Of a stretch of DNA of 8,551 nucleotides, positions 1 to 4,288 are shown piece by piece. Position 1 is the stretch's first letter; each line of letters opens with the position of its first letter. A program made the translations under genes and the position numbers. The stretch is from Desulfobacteraceae bacterium (GTDB lineage Bacteria > Desulfobacterota > DSM-4660 > Desulfatiglandales > B25-G16). Under the pieces are notes generated by a model, which did not search any database, was not told the origin of the DNA, and saw nothing but the letters and a program-made list of their open reading frames with translations. Location of the stretch: contig DAOVDY010000018.1 of assembly GCA_030669265.1 (NCBI GenBank), positions 1 to 8,551 of the forward strand. The letters run 5' to 3'.

Positions 1-850
1 CTTCATATTCCTCTTTTAGTGATTCAATTATATAATCAATTGCTTCAGACCTCTTTTTTTGCCTAACCATCTTTTCGCTATGTGATAGCGCCTCCTTTAT
101 AAGAGGTTCGCCGATCTCTTTTACCTTTGCCTTTAGTTGCTCATCTTCTTCAGTTGGAATAAAATGCCTTTTATCCTTTCCGACAGACTCTCTCAACTCT
201 ATCTGCATATCAATAAAGGGCTGCAAAGATGTGTGACCAAAAAATATTGCCTCAAGCATATCATCTTCAGAGACAAATTTGCCATCGCCTTCCACCATAA
301 CTACAGCTTCTTTTGTTCCAGCGACAATCAGGTTTATGTCACTTTCTTCCTGTTCCTCTAACGTGGGAAATGCGATTAATTTACCATCAATCCTCCCTAC
401 CCGCACACTTCCAACAGGACCCCCAAAGGGAATATCTGAGATAGTAATCGCAGCTGAGGCACCCACAATACCTAAAGGGTCAGGATCAATCTCTTTATCA
501 AAGGATAAGACACTTGCAATTACCTGGGTCTCAAAATTGTAGTTATCTGGAAAAAGGGGCCTAAGGGGCCTATCTATTAACCGAGATGTCAACATCTCTT
601 TTTCGCTTGGCCGCCCCATATCCCGGCGAAAGAAATTACCGGGAATTTTACCTGCCGCATATGACATCTCTTGAAAATCAACTGTTAATGGAATAAAATC
701 AATACCTTCTCGTGTCTCATCGGTAGATACAGCAGTCACCAAAACAACAGTCTCCCCCATTGTTACCACTACGGCCCCGCTGGATTCTTTAGCCAATCTA
801 CCTGTCTCAATATTTAGTGTTTTTCCATTGATATTATTTGATACATTCAT
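1..850 (-). CDS. pnp: Polyribonucleotide nucleotidyltransferase (PNPase), N-terminal part; 3' end beyond left edge
   Basis: PNPase degrades RNA 3' to 5' by phosphorolysis, releasing nucleoside diphosphates, as a cytoplasmic trimer. About 283 codons are visible from an ATG at 850-848. Residues 8-37 (INGKTLNIETGRLAKESSG, then VTMGETVVL) are the typical first strands of RNase PH domain 1. FFRR at 73-76, GRPSEKE at 79-85 and RLIDRPLRPLFP at 90-101 are the family's most conserved block. Further on come GASAAITISDIPFGGP, VAGTKEAVVMVEG and MLEAIFFGH, and the last visible residues enter the helical linker domain. The second RNase PH, KH and S1 domains lie outside the window. The start is supported by GAAGAGGT at 862-855, 4 nt upstream. 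The gene lies 46 bp after rpsO, the usual rpsO-pnp pairing. I see no terminator hairpin in that gap, so read-through from rpsO is likely. FFRRDMGRPSE has one residue more than FFRREGRPSE as I recall it from E. coli. Confidence 0.97.
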   Translation of the reverse strand, partial: MNVSNNINGKTLNIETGRLAKESSGAVVVTMGETVVLVTAVSTDETREGIDFIPLTVDFQEMSYAAGKIPGNFFRRDMGRPSEKEMLTSRLIDRPLRPLFPDNYNFETQVIASVLSFDKEIDPDPLGIVGASAAITISDIPFGGPVGSVRVGRIDGKLIAFPTLEEQEESDINLIVAGTKEAVVMVEGDGKFVSEDDMLEAIFFGHTSLQPFIDMQIELRESVGKDKRHFIPTEEDEQLKAKVKEIGEPLIKEALSHSEKMVRQKKRSEAIDYIIESLKEEYE

Positions 851-896
851 AATTACCTCTTCACTTTTTTATAAATTAACAATTATCTAATACACT

Positions 897-1166
897 CTAT
901 TTTCTTAACCCCAACTCCTGAATGAGAGTCTTATACTGAGATAGGTCCCTCCTCTTTATGTAGTTCAAAAAACGCCTTCTTTGACCCACCATCTTTAAAA
1001 GACCTCTCCTTGAGTGATGGTCCTTAGGATGTATCTTAAAATGACCGGTAAGATCGTTTATACGTTTTGTCAAAAGAGCAATTTGAACCTTTGATGAGCC
1101 GGTATCTTTGTCATGGATTTTAAATTTATCAATAATTTTCTTTTTATCTTTGTTTGTTAAGACCAC
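897..1166 (-). CDS. rpsO: 30S ribosomal protein S15
   Basis: S15 is a primary 16S rRNA-binding protein that nucleates the platform of the 30S subunit and contributes to an intersubunit bridge. The 89-residue product equals the standard bacterial length and is intact. Signature residues are [20 protein letters not shown] at 21-40, DHHSRRGLL at 49-57 and the C-terminal LIQELGLRK. The start is GTG at 1166-1164. It is fixed by a perfect AAGGAGG (1180-1174) 7 nt upstream and by the family's normal N-terminus. The gene sits 73 bp downstream of truB and 46 bp upstream of pnp. S15 represses its own translation in several bacteria through leader structures, but I could not recognise such a fold here. 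Unlike rbfA and truB, no repeat lies between this gene's ribosome binding site and its start. Confidence 0.98.
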   Translation of the reverse strand: MVLTNKDKKKIIDKFKIHDKDTGSSKVQIALLTKRINDLTGHFKIHPKDHHSRRGLLKMVGQRRRFLNYIKRRDLSQYKTLIQELGLRK

Positions 1167-1173
1167 TTTTATT

Positions 1174-1180
1174 CCTCCTT
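1174..1180 (-). promoter_or_regulatory. Strong Shine-Dalgarno site of rpsO
   Basis: Read on the minus strand this is AAGGAGG, followed by 7 nt and the GTG start of rpsO. It decides a non-ATG start. The 8-bp palindrome TTAGCTAA (1179-1186) overlaps its upstream edge and could modestly affect access, which is only inference. Confidence 0.85.
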
Positions 1181-1216
1181 AGCTAAACTAATCATTTTTA
1201 ATAAGTGTCTAAAATT

Positions 1217-1253
1217 AACTTTTAACTTCTAACTTTAGTTCACTTTAGTTCAC
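1217..1253. repeat. Short-period direct repeats spanning the truB stop codon
   Basis: On the plus strand three 7-bp units run AACTTTT, AACTTCT, AACTTTA (1217-1237). A perfect 10-bp tandem duplication of TTTAGTTCAC follows, overlapping the last unit (1234-1243 and 1244-1253). The truB stop (1242-1240) lies inside the duplication, so the last few TruB residues are written in repeat DNA. It belongs with the other short-period arrays at gene boundaries in this window. Confidence 0.75.
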
Positions 1254-2322
1254 TTGCTTTGGTAAAAACTTTGATTATATTATACCCATCCCTATCTCCC
1301 TTTAAAATTGCAACCAAGTCCTGACCTGTGATTACCTTTAGATAGTCATCGGATTTGAAAGACGAGGTATTTTCCCGAGAAAGTTCTCCCCAGTTGGGCT
1401 GATAACCGTTTCTGATCTTTCTTGCTAATTTATCGGGAATTTCTACCTCCATCATCCCTTTGAGGGCATTTCTTAATGGTATTGTTATGCCATCAATCGT
1501 ATTATTGGATAGATGCTGAGTTATTTGCATGAGAGTTAAGGCATCATCAATATGAAATGGGCCACTTTTTATTCTCCTTAAAGAAGCGAGATGGGCCCCT
1601 ATTCCCAAACTTCTTCCTAAGTCTACAGCAAGCGTCCTGATATAGGTACCGGAGCTACAGCCAATCTCGAACCAAACGGTAGGAAGATTTACTGATAATA
1701 TATTGATATAATCAACCCTTACATCCCTTGGTTGAAGATCTATAGCAATACCGCTTCGAGCCAATTCATATGCCCTCTTCCCACTATGATGAACAGCTGA
1801 ATAAGAAGGTGGAACCTGTTTTATCGCACCTATAAACTGGTCTGCGGTATGTTTAATGGTCTCATATGTCAAGCTGCCAACATCTTTCTTCTCTATGATC
1901 CTTCCTGTTATGTCCTGAGTATCTGTTTCTATTCCAAGCTTAAGTGATGCCTGGTACACCTTATCTTGAGACATTAAAAAGGGGGATAATTTCGTTCCCT
2001 GATTTAAAAGAACTACCAATACTCCAGTTGCAAATGGATCAAGTGTGCCTGCATGACCAGCTTTTTTTACCTTTATCAAGTCTTTAATTCTTTCCATAGT
2101 CCTGAATGAGCTTGGTCCAGACTCTTTATCGACTATCAAAATCCCATCTGTTATCCGTAGTCTGTTGCCCGTTGCCTGCCCGCCACCTGCCCGCTCCTGC
2201 CTTGCAATGGCAGGCGGGTCGCTCTCGCTCAGGCCCTGCCCGACGCTCGCCAGCCCTACTGCGGGCAGGTACGGCAGGCGGGGAGGCGGGCGGGTCTGTT
2301 GTTTTCTGTTTGTTGTGTTCAT
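1240..2322 (-). CDS. truB: tRNA pseudouridine(55) synthase TruB with a repeat-derived N-terminal extension
   Basis: TruB isomerises uridine 55 in the T-loop of tRNAs to pseudouridine. From ATG at 2322-2320 the product is 360 residues; about 302 are family-like. The conserved body begins at residue 59 (DGILIVDK). It continues with KKAGHAGTLDPFATGVLVV, where Asp95 is the expected catalytic aspartate, then PPSYSAVHHSGKRAYELAR, CSSGTYIRTLAVDLG, GAHLASLRR and a C-terminal PUA-like segment. Residues 1-58 (MNTTNRKQQTRPPPRLP onward) have no family counterpart and are encoded by a GC-rich palindromic block plus heptamers. The usual M-(D/N)-G start is replaced by I-T-D-G: an ACA codon stands where ATG is expected, and no in-frame ATG, GTG or TTG lies near. 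The frame stays open to a TTG at 2394; GTG at 2370-2368 (AAGGA 4 nt upstream) is another candidate start. The ATG has no good Shine-Dalgarno. The body call is firm; the start is uncertain. Confidence 0.93.
   Translation of the reverse strand: MNTTNRKQQTRPPPRLPYLPAVGLASVGQGLSESDPPAIARQERAGGGQATGNRLRITDGILIVDKESGPSSFRTMERIKDLIKVKKAGHAGTLDPFATGVLVVLLNQGTKLSPFLMSQDKVYQASLKLGIETDTQDITGRIIEKKDVGSLTYETIKHTADQFIGAIKQVPPSYSAVHHSGKRAYELARSGIAIDLQPRDVRVDYINILSVNLPTVWFEIGCSSGTYIRTLAVDLGRSLGIGAHLASLRRIKSGPFHIDDALTLMQITQHLSNNTIDGITIPLRNALKGMMEVEIPDKLARKIRNGYQPNWGELSRENTSSFKSDDYLKVITGQDLVAILKGDRDGYNIIKVFTKASELK
2149..2176 (-). repeat. Heptamer array abutting the conserved start of TruB
   Basis: On the minus strand four consecutive 7-bp units read GGCAACG, GGCAACA, GACTACG, GATAACA. 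They are followed directly by GATGGGATT, the first conserved codons of TruB (Asp-Gly-Ile). All units share the pattern G-R-N-N-A-C-R or a close variant. The array is in frame with truB and encodes roughly ATGNRLRIT. The expected initiation codon of truB falls on the last triplet of the array (ACA). Confidence 0.75.
2170..2296. repeat. GC-rich palindromic repeat block in the truB 5' region
   Basis: This block is sharply GC-rich against AT-rich flanks: 45 of the 60 bases at 2221-2280 are G or C, against 22 of 60 at 6241-6300 inside infB. It is built from direct and inverted copies of the core CCTGCCCGC: direct at 2175-2183, 2186-2194 and, partly, 2235-2242; inverted at 2261-2269. Related GGCAGGCGGG lies at 2209-2218 and 2273-2282. 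One imperfect hairpin at 2190-2218 centres on TTGCAA. A second pairs CCTGCCCG (2235-2242) with CGGGCAGG (2262-2269). It contains no stop in the truB frame. It resembles dispersed palindromic repeats rather than coding DNA; no transposase or clear target-site duplication is visible. Confidence 0.8.
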
Positions 2323-2386
2323 GAGATGCTGCTCGTTGCTGATCTCAAACTCCTCATAGCTAAACAACACTAAGTCCTTGAAAAGA

Positions 2387-2414
2387 CAACACAACCGACT
2401 ACTGACAGCTAACT
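2387..2414 (-). repeat. Heptamer-like array at the nrnA stop codon
   Basis: On the minus strand four 7-bp units can be set out as AGTTAGC, TGTCAGT, AGTCGGT, TGTGTTG. The nrnA stop TAG (2411-2409) lies in the first unit, so the array begins exactly where the gene ends. The units are degenerate, so the periodicity is suggestive, not certain. Confidence 0.55.
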
Positions 2415-3386
2415 ATTACCATTACCTAAAACCTCATGTGCTTTATCAAGGAATTCCTGTTTTACCGAATCCAGGACTCCATGTTTTGTGAAGGCTGCTG
2501 CTCTTGGATGGCCACCTCCACCAAAATGAAATGCTAAGTCTGCCACATTTACCCAATCATTGGAGCGCAGGCTAAATTTGTAATAATCCTTTCCAAGTTC
2601 TTTTATAAGAACACCTATTTCCACCCCAGAAATAAATCTTGGGTAATCAACAAACCTTTCACTGTCAAAATTATCAGCTTTTGCTTTTGAGAACATTTGT
2701 TGAGTAATAGTGATCAATCCAACCTTTCCTGCATGGCATATCTCTAATGTCTTTAAAGTCAACTCGAGAAGTCTTAGCTTTTTTAATGAATATTCATCCA
2801 TAACCTTTCGTGATATCTTCCAAGGACTGACACCCCACCCCACCATCTCACCTGCAATAGCAAATGCCTCTTTTGTGGTATTTCCATATCTGAATGAACC
2901 GGTATCTGTCTGTATAGCCACAAATATATTTTCTGCTATGTTTTCACTCATGGGTAAATTCGCTAACTTTATCAACCGATAAATAATCTCACCAACAGAA
3001 GAACTATTAGCATCAACAAGATTCAAATCTCCAAACTGAGAATTGCTTTCATGATGGTCTATATTTATCAAGGGCTTTATATCAAATATACGGAAAGAAT
3101 TTCCTCCCAATCTTTCAAGTTTTCCACAGTCAAGGATAAAAAGGGCGTCAAACTCTGGTTCCGATTTTGGATTGAAGCTATTTACTATGTTCTCAATACC
3201 TACTAAAAAAGACATAGAATCTGGTATAGGGCCTTCATTAAATAGGACAACCTCCTTCCCTGAAAGTGTAAGTGCTTCCCCCAAGGCTAATAAGGAGCCA
3301 ATAGCATCCCCATCTGGATCCTTATGGCTGGCTAAGAAAAACCTCTTACCTCTTTTTAAAATATCAGCTATATCATTTAAAATCAT
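2409..3386 (-). CDS. nrnA: DHH-family phosphoesterase, NrnA-type oligoribonuclease / pAp phosphatase
   Basis: NrnA-type enzymes hydrolyse very short RNA oligonucleotides to mononucleotides and often 3'-phosphoadenosine 5'-phosphate to AMP, finishing RNA decay in bacteria without Orn. The 325-residue product is of normal length and has all metal-binding motifs: SHKDPDGDAIGS at 20-31 (His21, Asp25, Asp27), Asp86 in LDCGK, DHH at 110-112, and Asp161 in QTDTGSF. The DHHA1 domain ends with GGGGHPRAAAF, where GGGH at 290-293 is the substrate-binding signature. The ATG start overlaps the rbfA stop as ATGA (3386-3383), which implies translational coupling. The short C-terminus (GNGNS) runs into a repeat array holding its stop. 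The position between rbfA and truB is common for this gene. In vivo substrate preference (nanoRNA versus pAp) cannot be read from sequence. Confidence 0.93.
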   Translation of the reverse strand: MILNDIADILKRGKRFFLASHKDPDGDAIGSLLALGEALTLSGKEVVLFNEGPIPDSMSFLVGIENIVNSFNPKSEPEFDALFILDCGKLERLGGNSFRIFDIKPLINIDHHESNSQFGDLNLVDANSSSVGEIIYRLIKLANLPMSENIAENIFVAIQTDTGSFRYGNTTKEAFAIAGEMVGWGVSPWKISRKVMDEYSLKKLRLLELTLKTLEICHAGKVGLITITQQMFSKAKADNFDSERFVDYPRFISGVEIGVLIKELGKDYYKFSLRSNDWVNVADLAFHFGGGGHPRAAAFTKHGVLDSVKQEFLDKAHEVLGNGNS

Positions 3387-3733
3387 GTGCTCTCTCTTGT
3401 TCTCTCCAAAAGCTTTTCCATCTTCTCCCCGTACTCAAGAGATACATCATAAATAAACCAAATAGCTGGAACATATCTTAGGTGTAACCTATCACTTATC
3501 TCTTTGCGTATAAATCCTTTTGCGCTTTCAAATCCTGCCTGAACCTGCTCTTTCTGGTCATCCTGGCTAAAAATGCTGTAGTAAATATAGGCATTTCTTA
3601 AATCTTTGCTCACCCTCACCTCAGTTAAAGTAACTCCTGTTAACCTTGGATCCTTCACCTTTCTTAAAAGGAGATCTGATATTTCCCTTAAAATCTGGTC
3701 ACCGACTCTTTGAGATCTGTTACCTGCAAGCAT
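3383..3733 (-). CDS. rbfA: 30S ribosome-binding factor A
   Basis: RbfA binds immature 30S subunits near the 5' end of 16S rRNA and assists late maturation, notably at low temperature. The 116-residue product has the family's single KH-like fold: RSQRVGDQILREISDLL at 6-22, DPRLTGVTLTEVRVSKDLRN at 28-47, and the diagnostic C-terminal LRYVPAIWFIYDVSLEYG at 85-102. Length and start fit the family. The ATG at 3733-3731 has no Shine-Dalgarno: the upstream mRNA is a 9-bp tandem repeat rich in AATAAACTC that stops 2 nt before the start codon. The nearest good candidate, AGGAGGAG, lies more than 220 nt upstream. The gene ends in a 4-nt overlap with nrnA. It is separated from the DUF503 gene by the longest spacer in the window. 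Confidence 0.96.
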   Translation of the reverse strand: MLAGNRSQRVGDQILREISDLLLRKVKDPRLTGVTLTEVRVSKDLRNAYIYYSIFSQDDQKEQVQAGFESAKGFIRKEISDRLHLRYVPAIWFIYDVSLEYGEKMEKLLERTREST

Positions 3734-3735
3734 GA

Positions 3736-3780
3736 TTGAGTTTATTGGGTTTGTTGTGTTTATTGAGTTTATTGAGTCTA
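3736..3780. repeat. Five-unit 9-bp tandem repeat at the rbfA start
   Basis: On the plus strand the units are TTGAGTTTA (3736-3744), TTGGGTTTG (3745-3753), TTGTGTTTA (3754-3762), TTGAGTTTA (3763-3771) and TTGAGTCTA (3772-3780). Every unit begins with TTG and keeps T at positions 6 and 8. In the mRNA this is a C- and A-rich, probably unstructured leader immediately before rbfA. It occupies the place where a Shine-Dalgarno sequence should be. Confidence 0.9.
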
Positions 3781-3799
3781 TTTCACAAATTCCTCAATC

Positions 3800-3938
3800 T
3801 TTACCCCGCTTTGCCCAGTTAAATGCCTTTATGCTTTTATTTAACTGGGGTTTACCCCGTTAAATTCCGAAGGGCAGCTAAGTTTACCCCGTTAAATGCC
3901 TGTTTACTTTTATTTAACTGGGGCGTATTTAACCAGGG
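3800..3938. repeat. Repeated hairpin element, two 37-bp units offset by 73 bp
   Basis: Units at 3814-3850 and 3887-3923 agree at 33 of 37 positions. They share CTTTTATTTAACTGGGG (3834-3850 and 3907-3923) and GTTAAATGCCT (3818-3828 and 3891-3901). Each unit is an inverted repeat. In the first, CCCAGTTAAAT (3814-3824) pairs perfectly with ATTTAACTGGG (3839-3849) around a 14-nt loop. The second forms the same stem with one bulge. A 15-bp direct repeat TTTACCCCGTTAAAT occurs at 3851-3865 and 3883-3897, and a further degenerate arm ATTTAACCAGGG lies at 3927-3938. Neither stem is followed by a U-tract in the mRNA, so these do not look like terminators. No open frame of note lies within. The rest of the 266-bp spacer holds the 9-bp array, an orphan ribosome-binding-like site and a weak heptamer run. 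Confidence 0.88.
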
Positions 3939-3956
3939 CCTCAATTCTTTCTTTGT

Positions 3957-3964
3957 CTCCTCCT
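3957..3964 (-). promoter_or_regulatory. Orphan Shine-Dalgarno-like sequence in the DUF503-rbfA spacer
   Basis: The minus strand reads AGGAGGAG, as strong as the rpsO site. The only start codon soon after it is a TTG about 12 nt on, opening a roughly 30-codon frame made mostly of the hairpin repeat, which I do not believe is a gene. It may be the former rbfA ribosome binding site, displaced by repeat insertion. That is inference; purine-rich sequence can also occur by chance. Confidence 0.4.
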
Positions 3965-3974
3965 GATGGCTATT

Positions 3975-3995
3975 TATCAACCACTGACCGCTTAC
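3975..3995 (-). repeat. Weak heptamer-like run after the DUF503 stop
   Basis: On the minus strand GTAAGCG, GTCAGTG, GTTGATA follow 4 nt after the DUF503 stop codon. GTCAGT also occurs in the array at the nrnA stop. Three degenerate units are weak evidence alone; I list it because the position matches the other arrays. Confidence 0.35.
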
Positions 3996-3999
3996 AAAT

Positions 4000-4287
4000 T
4001 TACACATTAAATATCTCTATTTTAGAATCGATAATCTCCCCGAGGTAAAGAGAATCAATATACGAGAGAATAGTATCAAGGGCTGAATTCACAAATCGCC
4101 GATCATTGGCTAAAGTGCTGATTCCCAGCTCTATCATCTGCCATTTATCATTGGAACCAACCTCACCTATAGATGCATTAAATCTGTGGTGCACCTTGTT
4201 TACAATACTTTTTACAACTTTTCTCTTCTCTTTAAGGGATTGCTGATTGTGGATATAGAGGAAAATTTTGAGGGTTCCTACCACCAC
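4000..4287 (-). CDS. DUF503 / YlxP family protein
   Basis: The 95-residue product matches the DUF503 (YlxP) family, small ferredoxin-like-fold proteins encoded next to rbfA in many nusA-infB operons. Their molecular role is not settled; some have been linked to ribosome maturation. Recognisable features are the N-terminal strand MVVGTLKIFLYI, SLKEKRKVVKSI at 17-28, and the family core RFNASIGEVGSNDKWQ at 35-50 followed by ELGIS. Length is normal. The start is GTG at 4287-4285 (a second GTG follows), 1 nt after the infB stop. GGTGGAG within the end of infB lies about 7 nt upstream. An ATG overlapping the infB stop (TGATG) is in another frame and stops after three codons. Translation is probably coupled to infB. 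Confidence 0.92.
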   Translation of the reverse strand: MVVGTLKIFLYIHNQQSLKEKRKVVKSIVNKVHHRFNASIGEVGSNDKWQMIELGISTLANDRRFVNSALDTILSYIDSLYLGEIIDSKIEIFNV

Positions 4288-4288
4288 A

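Noticed and set aside
137..542. Plus-strand frames opposite pnp
   Set aside because: The minus strand here encodes highly conserved PNPase sequence across the whole interval.
52..850. pnp as a possible pseudogene because of the extra residue in FFRRDMGRPSE
   Set aside because: Frame and all surrounding motifs are intact; a one-residue length change in this loop is within what homologues may tolerate.
1167..1239. S15 autoregulatory leader or promoter upstream of rpsO
   Set aside because: The region is AT-rich with short repeats, and I could not identify a convincing pseudoknot, S15-binding fold or paired -35/-10 boxes.
2106..2359. Two overlapping plus-strand open frames of 64-72 codons in the GC-rich block
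   Set aside because: They exist because GC-rich repeats rarely contain stops. They run antisense to TruB, have no ribosome binding site and show no family resemblance.
3814..3849. Hairpin considered as an intrinsic terminator
   Set aside because: The stem is good, but no U-run follows on the minus-strand transcript, and a second similar hairpin lies upstream; it reads as a repeat.
3800..3938. CRISPR array
   Set aside because: Only two full units, with internal palindromes and no uniform unique spacers; no cas genes.
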